64,000 nucleotides of DNA from Pseudomonadota bacterium (lineage in GTDB: Bacteria; Pseudomonadota; Gammaproteobacteria; Burkholderiales; Thiobacillaceae): positions 25,727-89,726 of the forward strand of contig JAJZPR010000011.1 in assembly GCA_021847835.1 (NCBI GenBank), in the 5' to 3' direction. Made by a program: the position numbers and the translations under genes. Shown in pieces: positions 1 through 8,119 of this stretch (its first letter is position 1; each line of letters begins with the position of its first letter). Under the pieces are notes generated by a model. That model saw only the letters and a list, made by a program, of their open reading frames with translations. It did no database searches and was not told where the DNA came from.

Positions 1-524
1 AACTGCGGGAATTCGACGCCGCGGACGCGGCCGGTCTTGTCCTCCGCCAGCTTGAGCAGGCGCGCGGCCTCGGCATGGTCGGGCTGCCTGGCCAGTATCG
101 CGCGCAGTTTCGTCTGTGCGGTTTCATGTTCCCCCTTCGCCATGGCCGCCTCGCTCTCGGCGAACAGCACGGCGTTCTGCCTGCGGATTTCGATGGCCGA
201 GAGCGAGGCGGCGGCGCGCGGGTTTTGCGGGTGCATGCGCAGCACGTCCCTGTAGCGGGCCTCCGCCTCTTGCGGGCGCCCGGCCTTGAGGGCCGCATCG
301 CCTTCTGCCAGCAGGCGGTTGAGATGGCTTTCCCGGCTGTGGGCCAGCGCGGTCCGGTATCGGGCGTCGTCCGGCGCTTCGCGCACCGCCTGTTCCAGGG
401 ACTTGATGCCTTCCTCCGTCCTGCCTTCGGCGATCAGGCGCCGGCCGTCGCGATAGGCCTGGTCGCTGGCGCAACCGGCAGCGGACAGCGCGATGAGCGC
501 GATCAGGATGGTCTTGTTCTTCAT
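1..524 (-). CDS. GspD/PilQ-type secretin, N-terminal TPR part (partial, runs off left edge)
   Basis: Only the first 174 codons are present. They encode a lipoprotein signal (MKNKTILIALIALSAAGC, lipobox AAGC) followed by degenerate TPR helices rich in A/E/R (about residues 25-165). A lipoprotein TPR module in front of a secretin, as last gene of a pseudopilus operon, is the arrangement of betaproteobacterial T2SS-like loci, so the missing part is expected to be the secretin channel of the outer membrane. The start is set by an ATGA overlap with the stop of the upstream gene (stop at 521-523). What is seen is only signal plus TPR; the secretin assignment is inference from position. Confidence 0.7.
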   Translation of the reverse strand, partial: MKNKTILIALIALSAAGCASDQAYRDGRRLIAEGRTEEGIKSLEQAVREAPDDARYRTALAHSRESHLNRLLAEGDAALKAGRPQEAEARYRDVLRMHPQNPRAAASLSAIEIRRQNAVLFAESEAAMAKGEHETAQTKLRAILARQPDHAEAARLLKLAEDKTGRVRGVEFPQ

Positions 525-1036
525 TGCGCGATTCCCAAGGTTCGTTGCATGTCGAGCGGCTGGTAGATGAGAACCATCCTTGTCTTTGCGATTTCATCCA
601 CCCGCCAGCCACCGGGCAGGACTTCGCCGCCACGAACGCGCAGCACGCCATTGCCGTGTGCGAGGAACACGACTTCGCCGTCCGCCTCGGCCCAGCGGCC
701 GAGGTATTTGAACGGCAGCGGCGGCGGCGCAGGCGGAGGGGGAGGCGGCGGCGCGGGCGGAGGCGGAGGCGGCGGCACCCAGGTCTGGGCCGGAAACAGG
801 TCGACCGCCATCTCGGGGGTGAAGCGCGGTGCGGCAAGCTCCCGGCCGGTACCGTCCTCAGCCGGGACAGCCTGCATGGCGGAAACGGCCGCCAGTGCAT
901 TCGTGGCAGCGGGCGCGGCGCGGACGCGGCGAACGGGTTCCGCCGTCGCGAGGCCCAGCGGTTCTTCCGCGGGCCAGAACGCAGCCGCCAGCGTGGCCGC
1001 CAGGACCGCGGCCAGCACGATGCGACGGGCGTTCAT
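521..1036 (-). CDS. PilP/GspC-like inner-membrane protein with polyproline linker
   Basis: 171 aa. An N-terminal membrane anchor (about residues 5-20) is followed by a variable stretch, a proline run broken only by two alanines (about residues 87-107), and a small C-terminal beta domain from about residue 108 (FKYLGRW, GGEVLPGGWRVDEI). This is the layout of PilP/GspC clutch proteins, which link the inner-membrane assembly platform to the secretin; the proline run would span the periplasm. It overlaps both neighbours by ATGA (start at 1034-1036 over the stop of the PilO-like gene; its own stop overlaps the secretin start), so it is translationally coupled. The long proline stretch should need EF-P for translation. 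Family assignment is from layout and context. Confidence 0.7.
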   Translation of the reverse strand: MNARRIVLAAVLAATLAAAFWPAEEPLGLATAEPVRRVRAAPAATNALAAVSAMQAVPAEDGTGRELAAPRFTPEMAVDLFPAQTWVPPPPPPPAPPPPPPPAPPPLPFKYLGRWAEADGEVVFLAHGNGVLRVRGGEVLPGGWRVDEIAKTRMVLIYQPLDMQRTLGIAQ

Positions 1037-1557
1037 GGCCCCTCCTCCAGGTAAAGGGTGAAGCGCAGGACGGCGTCGAGATCGGCTTCCTCGATGGCTT
1101 CGCGCCGCAGTTGCACGGCGTTGAGGGCGAGCGCGTGATCGTTGTTGAGCGCCTTGGCGAGAAAGGCGCGGATGGCGGGATAGCTTCCCGTCACCGGCAG
1201 GGTGAGCTGATAACGGCGGGCCGTGCCGGATTCGTCGGTGAGTCTGTAGTCGCCCTGGTCCAGGCTCAGCCCTTCTTCCTCGGCGGCCTGGAACAGTTGC
1301 CTGAGCGCGGCTTCCGCCGCCGGGCTGAGCGGCAAGGCCGGCTGCGCCTGTGCGTTTTCCTGCGCGCGGGCTTGCGCCCTGTTCTCCTGGAGGAGCCGTT
1401 CGTTGCGCACGGCGAGCTCTGCGCGCTCGGCCTGCATGGGCCGCACGAGGCCGGCTTCCGCGATCAGCGCGGCCGCGATCAGCGCCGCGCCCAGGCCGCC
1501 GATACGGCCGAGGTGCTGCGCGCGGTAAAGCAGGATATCGAGCATGCGCGCCATCAT
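1033..1557 (-). CDS. PilO/GspM-like assembly platform protein
   Basis: 174 aa: one transmembrane segment at about residues 18-36, a coiled coil rich in E/R/Q to about residue 75, then a ferredoxin-like domain that includes LPVTGSYPAIRAFLAKALNN, the hallmark segment of PilO proteins. PilO pairs with PilN in the inner membrane and holds the secretion ATPase platform. The first of two adjacent ATG codons (1557) is chosen because it gives the same ATGA overlap with the preceding gene seen elsewhere in this operon. It replaces the GspM function of a classical T2SS. Confidence 0.8.
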   Translation of the reverse strand: MMARMLDILLYRAQHLGRIGGLGAALIAAALIAEAGLVRPMQAERAELAVRNERLLQENRAQARAQENAQAQPALPLSPAAEAALRQLFQAAEEEGLSLDQGDYRLTDESGTARRYQLTLPVTGSYPAIRAFLAKALNNDHALALNAVQLRREAIEEADLDAVLRFTLYLEEGP

Positions 1558-2069
1558 CTTCCCCAGCGCAGGCGCACCATGAAACGCAGCGGCTGCTGCG
1601 GAGCTTCCGCGCGCACGGCGTGGCTGGACAGCACCACGGTATTGAAGCCGGACTGCTTGCGCAGCCGCTCCAGGTAATCGAGCATGACGCCGGGATTCCT
1701 GGCTTCGGCAGTCAGGCTGGCCTCGCGCTTGCGGCCGTCGGCATCGAGGGAAAGCAGCGCGATTTCGTCCGGGCGGCTTTGCTCCAGCCGCACGAACAGG
1801 GCATCCCAGGGCAAATCCAGCTGGGTGCGGCCAGCCGCTTCGCTTGCAGCCTGCAACGGCACGGCGGCCTTGACGGGTTTCTTCGCCGTCCGTGCGGCAT
1901 CGAGGCTTGCGGCGACGGCACGTTCGCCGGCCAGTGACCGCTCGGCTTTCAGGTAGCGCAAGAAGGCCGTTGCGCCCAGGACGATGCCGGCCGCGAGCAG
2001 CAGCCAGGCCGCCGCGGACAGGCGGGGCGTCTCGCGCAGGAAATCGAGTTCCGGCTTGCGCATGCGCAT
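1554..2069 (-). CDS. PilN-like assembly platform protein
   Basis: 171 aa with a short cytoplasmic N-terminus (MRMRKPELDFLRE), one transmembrane segment at about residues 17-38, a coiled-coil stretch and a C-terminal ferredoxin-like domain (DALFVRLEQSRPDEIALLSL; SGFNTVVLSSH). PilN-type proteins dimerise with PilO and contact the PilM/GspL cytoplasmic protein through their N-terminus. The start is ATG 2069, five bases after the stop of the PilM-like gene, with GGGAG about 12 bases upstream; an in-frame ATG at 2063 is possible. Confidence 0.75.
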   Translation of the reverse strand: MRMRKPELDFLRETPRLSAAAWLLLAAGIVLGATAFLRYLKAERSLAGERAVAASLDAARTAKKPVKAAVPLQAASEAAGRTQLDLPWDALFVRLEQSRPDEIALLSLDADGRKREASLTAEARNPGVMLDYLERLRKQSGFNTVVLSSHAVRAEAPQQPLRFMVRLRWGR

Positions 2070-2074
2070 GTCGT

Positions 2075-2821
2075 TCAGGCTCCCAGCATGGGCGCCAGCC
2101 CGCTCTGCGCGGCCGCCGGTCGCCGCACTTCCAGGCCGGAACGGCCTTGCCAGTCGGCCTGGATCCGGACGCATTCCAGCCACACCGGCAAATCGTCGGC
2201 AAGCTCGCCGCGCAGGCTTTCCCGCGCCACCATCCCGGCGAGGGCGGCGGCCGGATCGCCTGTCATGCGGCTGGAACGCAGGCTGCGGAAGACGCCGCGC
2301 TCCAGCCGGGCCAGGGTGATCCGCCCGGGCTCGGCCAGGGCCAGCCAGGTTCCTTCACTGCCCAGCGCTGTCGGCAGCCGCGCACACGCCACGGCAAGCC
2401 ATGGCTCGACGACAGCCGGCTTGAGCCCGCGCTGCGACAGGGTTTGCCGCAACGCGGCAAACCAGCCGGCATCGACCGCACCGGTCAGCACGGGCCGTCC
2501 GGGCGGCGCGGGCTGCCACACGAAGCGCCAGCCTTCTGCCACGTCGCCGAACTGCCGCACATAATGCTCGCGCACCCAGGCTTTCATTTCGCCCGTGTTC
2601 AAGCGCACGGGCGGCGCAGTCAACAGCCCCACCCTGGCCAGTTCGTGCGACAGCACCACCCGCGCCCGCCCGCGCAGCGAGAGCGAACCGAGGAGTCCGT
2701 CGAGGGCGTCCAGCGCGTCACCGCCTTCCTCGACCGCAGCCTCGCGGTACAGGCGCGGAGCGGCTGCCGCCACGAGTCCCGGCGTGAGGGCGATGCGGAT
2801 GTCAGGCGACAAAAGTGACAC
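2075..2821 (-). CDS. GspL/PilM-like cytoplasmic actin-fold protein
   Basis: 248 aa, no membrane segment. It looks like the soluble actin-like half of GspL, or a short PilM: conserved-looking blocks are RVVLSHELARVGLL, the central WFAALRQTL region and a C-terminal LRGELADDLPVWLECVRIQAD. Such proteins bridge the GspE ATPase and the PilN/PilO pair. The start is GTG at 2819-2821, supported by GGAGGA nine bases upstream, inside the 3' end of gspE (20-base overlap). No nucleotide-binding motif is clear, so it may be a structural adaptor only. Confidence 0.65.
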   Translation of the reverse strand: MSLLSPDIRIALTPGLVAAAAPRLYREAAVEEGGDALDALDGLLGSLSLRGRARVVLSHELARVGLLTAPPVRLNTGEMKAWVREHYVRQFGDVAEGWRFVWQPAPPGRPVLTGAVDAGWFAALRQTLSQRGLKPAVVEPWLAVACARLPTALGSEGTWLALAEPGRITLARLERGVFRSLRSSRMTGDPAAALAGMVARESLRGELADDLPVWLECVRIQADWQGRSGLEVRRPAAAQSGLAPMLGA

Positions 2822-4478
2822 GGTTGATTTCCTCCAGCGTGGTCTCGCCGCGCCGCACCAGTTGCAGCGCAGATTCCCTGAGCAGGCTCACGCCCGCCCG
2901 CGCCGCCGCCTGCTTGATCTGGCGGATGGGGGCGCCGGCTGCGATGAGTTCGCGGATCTCGTCGTTGAGCGGCATGAGTTCGGCAATGGCCTTGCGCCCC
3001 CTGTAGCCGCTGCCGCGGCAATGCCCGCAGCCGCGCCCGGCGCGGAAATCGGACCCCGCCGCCGCTTCGGGCGTGAGGCCGGAAGCAGCGAGCAGTTCCG
3101 GCGCGGGCGCATCCGGTTCGGCGCAGTGGGGGCAGTTCACGCGCACCAGGCGCTGGGCCAGGATGAGGTTGAGCGACGAGACGAAGCTGTAGGGATCCAC
3201 CTGCATGTGCAGAAAGCGGCCCACCACGTCGAAGACGTTGTTGGCGTGCACGGTGGTGAAGACCAGATGCCCCGTGAGCGCGGACTGCACGGCGATCTGC
3301 GCGGTCTCGGGGTCGCGGATTTCGCCGACCATGATCTTGTCCGGGTCGTGGCGCAGGATGGAGCGCAGGCCGCGCGCGAAAGTGAGGCCCTTCTTTTCGT
3401 TGACCGGAATTTGCAGCACGCCGGGCAACTGGTATTCCACCGGGTCTTCGATGGTGATGATCTTGTCGTGCCCGGTGTTGATCTCGGACAGGGCGGCGTA
3501 GAGCGTGGTGGTCTTTCCCGAGCCTGTCGGCCCGGTGACCAGCACCATGCCGTAGGGTTCGCGCACGTGCTTGCGCAGCATCGCCATGGCGGTTTCGTCG
3601 AAGCCCAGGCGTTCGAGGGTGATGCCCTTGAGTTCGTCGGCCAGCTGCTGGCGGTCCAGCACGCGCAGCACCGCGTCCTCGCCGAAGACGCCCGGCATGA
3701 TGGATACGCGCAGGTCGATTTCGCGTCCCTGCATGCTCACCTTGAAGCGGCCGTCCTGCGGCACGCGGCGTTCGGCGATGTCGAGTTCGGCCATGACCTT
3801 GACGCGCGAGATGACCTGCTCGGCCATTTCGCGCCCCGGCGGCTGCGCGATGAGATTGAGCACGCCGTCAATGCGGTACTTGATGGCAAGGCCGTGGATG
3901 TCGTTTTCCAGATGGATGTCGGAAGCCCCGGCGGACAAGGCATCGTACAGGGTGGAATGGACCAGCTTGACCACCGGCGAGGCGTCGGCGCCGATGGCCT
4001 TGAGGGAGATTTCCTCGGCGTGCGCGCCGGATGCGGCGCCCTGCGCCTCGGCCACCACGCCGTCCATGGCGCGCAGGTTCGTCTCCAGGCGGTGCAGCCA
4101 GGCGAGGATGTCGTCGCGCAGCGCCAGCGCGGGCCGGAAGCTCTGCGGCAGGCGCTGTTCCGCCCATTCCGGCAGGCCGGGATCGAGCGGGTCGGAAAAC
4201 ACGAACCAGACCGTGCCGGTTTCGTCGCGGCAGGCGGCGCATTCCCGTTCCAGCGCCTGGCTGAAGGGCAGCAGGTCGAAGGCCGGCTCCATGCCGCGCA
4301 GTTGCTCCATGTCCAGATGCGGGTAGCTGAAGGCGCGGCCGAGTTCGGCGAGAAATCCGGGCTTGGGCAGCGCCAGCAGGGATTCCAGCGCGGCAAGCGT
4401 GGTGCCGCCCTCGCGCGCGGCCTCGTCCGCGGCCTGACGCAGGAGTTGCACGGTGATGCGCGTGAGGGGCTCGTTCAT
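2802..4478 (-). CDS. gspE: Type II secretion ATPase GspE
   Basis: 558 aa. Hexameric cytoplasmic ATPase that powers pseudopilus assembly. Visible motifs: N2-like region DASPVVKLVHSTLYDALS, Walker A GPTGSGKTTT (about residues 314-323), Asp box ITIEDPVEYQ, Walker B MVGEIRDPETAQIA, His box TGHLVFTTVHANN, and a tetracysteine zinc site (CPHC about 80 bases before GCGHC). Length is usual for GspE/PilB. The N-terminal about 160 residues are poorly conserved. Its ATG overlaps the gspF stop as ATGA. It is the motor of the operon with gspF and gspG; the single ATPase and the absence of a PilT argue for secretion rather than a retractable pilus. Confidence 0.93.
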   Translation of the reverse strand: MNEPLTRITVQLLRQAADEAAREGGTTLAALESLLALPKPGFLAELGRAFSYPHLDMEQLRGMEPAFDLLPFSQALERECAACRDETGTVWFVFSDPLDPGLPEWAEQRLPQSFRPALALRDDILAWLHRLETNLRAMDGVVAEAQGAASGAHAEEISLKAIGADASPVVKLVHSTLYDALSAGASDIHLENDIHGLAIKYRIDGVLNLIAQPPGREMAEQVISRVKVMAELDIAERRVPQDGRFKVSMQGREIDLRVSIMPGVFGEDAVLRVLDRQQLADELKGITLERLGFDETAMAMLRKHVREPYGMVLVTGPTGSGKTTTLYAALSEINTGHDKIITIEDPVEYQLPGVLQIPVNEKKGLTFARGLRSILRHDPDKIMVGEIRDPETAQIAVQSALTGHLVFTTVHANNVFDVVGRFLHMQVDPYSFVSSLNLILAQRLVRVNCPHCAEPDAPAPELLAASGLTPEAAAGSDFRAGRGCGHCRGSGYRGRKAIAELMPLNDEIRELIAAGAPIRQIKQAAARAGVSLLRESALQLVRRGETTLEEINRVTFVA

Positions 4479-5659
4479 TCCAGGCTCGCGGCCAGTTCGA
4501 AGATGGGCAGATAAAGCAGCACCACGATGAGGCCGATGATGAGGCCGATCGCGGTCATGAGCAGGGGCTCGAACAGGCGCGTGAACCATTCCACGAAGCG
4601 GTTCGTCTCTTCATCGTGGAAGGCGGCGATGGATTCCATCATCTCGCCCATGCGGCCGCTCTTCTCGCCCACGCGCAGCATGCGCGAAGCCACCGGCGTG
4701 GTGAGGCCGGCGCGTTCCATGGCCGCCGAGATGGACTTGCCCTCGCGGATGTCGCGGGCGGCAGCGGCAAGGCGCTGGCGCAGTTCGGGATTGAGCAGCC
4801 CGCCGGCCATTTCCAGCGAGGCGGTCACGGTGATGCCGCCGGACAGCAGCATGCCGACGGTGCGATAAAAACGGGTGAGCTGGAAAATGCGCAGGCGCTC
4901 GCCCAGGAGGGGCAGGCGCCAGGCCATGCGGCCGATGGCGGCGCGCGTGGAGGGCCGGATGGCCAGGGCTGTCGTGCCGGCGAGCGCGGCCAGCCCGAAC
5001 AATCCCGCTCCCAGGCCGTGTTTCTGGATCAGAGCACCCCACTCCATCAGCAGCCGCGAAGCCCAGGGCAGGCGTTCCATGTTGTCGGCGTATATGGAGG
5101 CGAAGCGCGGCGTGACGTAGCCCAGCAGAAAGATCGAAACCAGCCCGCCCACGAAGATGAGCATGACGGGGTACACCGCCGCGGCAACGGCTTTCTTGCG
5201 CACCTGCTCCACCTGTTCCTGGTAAGCCACGTAGCGGCCCAGGGCCTGGGGCAGGTCGCTGGTGCGCTCGGCCGCGCGCACCGTAGCGACATAGAGCGGC
5301 GGGAAGGCCGCGGGATTGCGCCCGACGGCGGCGGAGAAGGATTCGCCTTCGTACAGGTGCTTGAGCAGCTCCTGCAGCACCTTGCGCGTCTCGGGGCGCG
5401 ACTCCTTTTCGGCCAGGGTTTGCAGGGATTCCACCAGCGAAAGCCCGCTGCCCAGCAGAGCCAGCAGTTCGCGCGAGAACAGCGTGAGCGGAAAACGCGC
5501 GGGACGTTTCAGCGCCAGGACCGGCAGGCCGCCGGCGCGCACGCCAAGCACGGTAAGCCCCTGCAGCCGCGCCTGCTCGGCTGCGTCGGCGGCGTCGGCG
5601 GCGTCGAGGCGGAGACGCTCGCGTCGGCCTTCGCCCAATGCCGTGACTTCAAACAGCAT
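4475..5659 (-). CDS. gspF: Type II secretion inner-membrane protein GspF
   Basis: 394 aa, the polytopic platform protein contacted by GspE. Two GspF domains are seen: TLFSRELLALLGSGLSLVES (about residue 58 on) and FYRTVGMLLSGGITVTASLE (second half), each followed by hydrophobic helices; transmembrane segments are at about 165-190, 215-235 and 362-387. The N-terminus has a small tandem DAA repeat (three near-identical GCCGACGCC units). The start lies two bases after the gspG stop, so it is cotranscribed. Confidence 0.93.
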   Translation of the reverse strand: MLFEVTALGEGRRERLRLDAADAADAAEQARLQGLTVLGVRAGGLPVLALKRPARFPLTLFSRELLALLGSGLSLVESLQTLAEKESRPETRKVLQELLKHLYEGESFSAAVGRNPAAFPPLYVATVRAAERTSDLPQALGRYVAYQEQVEQVRKKAVAAAVYPVMLIFVGGLVSIFLLGYVTPRFASIYADNMERLPWASRLLMEWGALIQKHGLGAGLFGLAALAGTTALAIRPSTRAAIGRMAWRLPLLGERLRIFQLTRFYRTVGMLLSGGITVTASLEMAGGLLNPELRQRLAAAARDIREGKSISAAMERAGLTTPVASRMLRVGEKSGRMGEMMESIAAFHDEETNRFVEWFTRLFEPLLMTAIGLIIGLIVVLLYLPIFELAASLE

Positions 5660-5661
5660 GC

Positions 5662-6099
5662 TTACCAGTTGGCGATGTCGGCAGCTTCGCCGGCGCCGCC
5701 CGGCTGGCCATCCTTGCCGTAGGAGAAGAGGTCGATTTCGCCGTGTTCGCCGGGATAACGGTATTGGTAGGGATTGCCCCAGGGATCGTTGGGCACCGCC
5801 TTTTTCAGGTAGGGCCCCTGCCAGCGGGCCTCCCCCGCGGGCGCGCTGTTCAGGGCCGCCAGGCCCTGCTCGCTGGAAGGGTAATGGCCGACATCCAGAC
5901 GGTACTGGTCGAGGGAATCCTCCAGCGCCTTGATCTGGGCTCTCGCGGCCTTGATTTCCGATTTGCCGACCTGGGAAAAATAGCGCGGGCCCACATAGCC
6001 CACCAGCAGGCCGATGATGACCAGAACCACCAGGAGTTCGAGCAGGGTGAAGCCTGCATGCCTTTTCCCCGGTGTCGTTTGTCTTGCCCGCACTGCCAT
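5662..6099 (-). CDS. gspG: Major pseudopilin GspG
   Basis: 145 aa from ATG 6099. Prepilin leader of about 16 residues ending in G, then FTLLELLVVLVIIGLLVGYV with Glu at +5, the class III leader processed by the PilD/GspO peptidase; then the GspG signature YPSSEQGLAAL, DPWGNPYQYRYPG and the calcium-loop region EIDLFSYGKDG. It is the only pseudopilin in the window; GspH, I, J and K are absent here. A GTG at 6129 would extend the leader into the 3' end of phoD; ATG 6099 is preferred because it gives a normal leader. It starts 7 bases after the phoD stop, linking the phosphatase and the secretion genes. Confidence 0.93.
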   Translation of the reverse strand: MAVRARQTTPGKRHAGFTLLELLVVLVIIGLLVGYVGPRYFSQVGKSEIKAARAQIKALEDSLDQYRLDVGHYPSSEQGLAALNSAPAGEARWQGPYLKKAVPNDPWGNPYQYRYPGEHGEIDLFSYGKDGQPGGAGEAADIANW

Positions 6100-6106
6100 T
6101 TTCCCG

Positions 6107-7822
6107 TCAGACCGCAAGGAGTTCCACACTGTCTTTCCTGATCAGGAAGGTTTTCAGCGTGTAGAGCCCGGCCTGCGGCTGGCGGACGGTGGTGACCGCC
6201 TTCATGGTGCAGGTGACGTCCTTCTGCCCGACGTCCATCAGGCAGTAGCCGTGGGTGGAGGAGTTGAAGAACTTCATGTGCGGATTGCTCGCCATCAGCA
6301 GGCTTTCCACGCCCACGCCGGGCGGGGTGGGGATGGGCACGGGCAGCGGCGCGCTCGGCAACGGAACCTGCGACTGGGCAAGCTCGACGAGGTTGGCCGA
6401 GCTGATCGAGCCCACCACCAGTTCCACGCCCACCGGCGCCGAAGCGTCGTCGAAGTCCGGTTTCAGGTAGCCGGCGATGAAGCTGTGGATGTCGCCGGTG
6501 ATGGCGATGAAATTCTTCACGCCATTGAGGCCGATGCTCGACAGCAGATGGGCGCGCTCCGCCGGGTAGCCGTCCCACTGGTCCAGGGTGACGTAGGACG
6601 GCCCCACTTTCATCTGCATGGCGGTGACTTCGTTGGCCCAGATTTTCCAGGTCGCCGTGCTGTTGCGCACGGTGTCGAGGAACCAGTCGCGCTGGGTCGT
6701 CCCGAGCATGGTGCGGTCGGCGCTTTCCGCCTCGGCGCAGCGCGAAGCGAGATAGCGCAGCGCGGTGTCGCCGCCGCAGGGCGGGCCGTCGCGGTACAGG
6801 CGTTCGTCGGTCGCCACCAGTTCCATGAGGTTGCCGAAGCGGAAGCTGCGGTAGATCTTCACCGACGCCAGCGGGTCCGCGGCAGGATCGAAAGGCACGT
6901 CCGCCAGGCCGTATTCCACCCAGGCCTGGTTGGCCGCCTGCCGCAGTTCGGGCGTGGGCGCGCCGGGATCGGGATTGTTGTCGGGGTGGTAATCCCGGTA
7001 GCCGTCGTTGGCGAATTCGTGGTCGTCCCAGAGCTGAATGCAGGTGAAGCGCTCGTGCACCGCCTGCAGGTTGGGATCGGACTTGTACACCCGGTACAGG
7101 TGCCGGTAGTCCGCCAGGCCGGCGGCCGCGCTGCCTCCGCTCGGCAGCGGCGGCACGGGACGCACCTGGGCGTTCTGGAAGCTGGGATCGGCGACGGTTT
7201 CGTAGATGTAATCGCCGAGGAAGACGACGAAGTCCGCGTCTTCCTTCGCCAGGTGTGACAGGGCGGTGTAGTAGCCGTTGGAATAATCCTGGCAGGAAAG
7301 GAAGGCGAACTTGACGCGGTCGAGGCTGGCGCCGGCTTCGGGCAGGGTCTTGAAGCGCCCCGTGCGGCTCGCGCACTTGTTGTAGATGAAGCGGTAATAG
7401 TAGGTCCGCAGCGGCTCCAGCTTTTTGTGCTGGATCGGCAGCTTGACGGTGTAATCGTTGGCGCCGTCCAGCGTCGCGCGCCCGCGGATGACGATGCTGC
7501 CCTGGCGGAATTCGGGGTCGCCGGCGATCTCAAAGGCGACCGCGCCGGGCGAAGCCGGGTCCGCCATCGCGGCGGGATCCACCCGCGTCCACAACACGAT
7601 CCCGTGCGGGCGCGGATCGCCGCTGCCCACGCCCAGGCTGAAAACGGAGCCGGGGGCGATGGCCGGATCGATCTGGAAATCCTGCTCGTACGACAGGAGG
7701 TCCACGAAGCTGACCGGATTGCTGTAGCCGTCCAGCACGTCACCGGCCGCACTGCGTCCGGACATCAGCCAGGCGACGGCGCCCGCCGTCCCCAGGCCCT
7801 TGAGAAAGTTTCTTCGGTTCAT
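6107..7822 (-). CDS. phoD: Alkaline phosphatase D family, Tat-exported
   Basis: 571 aa. The N-terminus MNRRNFLKGLGTAGAVAWLM is a twin-arginine signal, so the folded metalloenzyme is exported to the periplasm. The metallophosphatase motifs of the PhoD family are present: SCQDYSNGYY and FLGDYIYE (about residue 203), LWDDHEFANDGY (about 266), and AITGDIHSFIAGYL (about 442). PhoD enzymes hydrolyse phosphate mono- and diesters using calcium and iron. It is the promoter-proximal gene of the type II secretion-like operon and lies 7 bases before gspG, which suggests it is a cargo. The promoter must lie in the divergent region 7823-8119; I saw no convincing Pho box. Confidence 0.92.
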   Translation of the reverse strand: MNRRNFLKGLGTAGAVAWLMSGRSAAGDVLDGYSNPVSFVDLLSYEQDFQIDPAIAPGSVFSLGVGSGDPRPHGIVLWTRVDPAAMADPASPGAVAFEIAGDPEFRQGSIVIRGRATLDGANDYTVKLPIQHKKLEPLRTYYYRFIYNKCASRTGRFKTLPEAGASLDRVKFAFLSCQDYSNGYYTALSHLAKEDADFVVFLGDYIYETVADPSFQNAQVRPVPPLPSGGSAAAGLADYRHLYRVYKSDPNLQAVHERFTCIQLWDDHEFANDGYRDYHPDNNPDPGAPTPELRQAANQAWVEYGLADVPFDPAADPLASVKIYRSFRFGNLMELVATDERLYRDGPPCGGDTALRYLASRCAEAESADRTMLGTTQRDWFLDTVRNSTATWKIWANEVTAMQMKVGPSYVTLDQWDGYPAERAHLLSSIGLNGVKNFIAITGDIHSFIAGYLKPDFDDASAPVGVELVVGSISSANLVELAQSQVPLPSAPLPVPIPTPPGVGVESLLMASNPHMKFFNSSTHGYCLMDVGQKDVTCTMKAVTTVRQPQAGLYTLKTFLIRKDSVELLAV

Positions 7823-8119
7823 GTCATGCCCGCATATTGCTGAACCGGTAAAAATAACGAGAGTTTGTTACAGACAGATGACTTGCTCGAAAACGGCTGG
7901 CTGCATACGCAGAGTGCCTTCGCTTGAACGGAAACCCGGACTGTTTTTTGCTCGTCCCTAATAACTTTGACGCCCCGGGAATAAATTCCATCCGCTACTG
8001 TTTATTTACATGACTTTGTGGTGAACGGATTCCGAAGTTCCATGTTCCAAGATTGTGCTTATCACGCCGGCGCAGCGTGCCGCTGTGCCTAATTCATCAT
8101 TTGTGCGAAAGGAAAATCC
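7823..8119. promoter_or_regulatory. Divergent intergenic region, phoD / beta-propeller gene
   Basis: 297 bases without a gene. It must carry the promoters of the phoD-gsp operon (leftward) and of the beta-propeller operon (rightward). It is AT-rich relative to flanking genes between about 7840 and 8010. On the leftward strand one half-site resembling a Pho box (CTGTAAC) is seen, without a matching second half. A Shine-Dalgarno-like GAAAGGAAAA precedes the ATG at 8120. Confidence 0.4.

Noticed and set aside
1..7822. Calling the left operon a complete T2SS or type IV pilus
   Set aside because: Only one pseudopilin, no GspH-K, no PilT, no prepilin peptidase in view.
7823..8119. Pho box upstream of phoD
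   Set aside because: Only one CTGTAAC half-site, no properly spaced second half; phosphate control left unclaimed.
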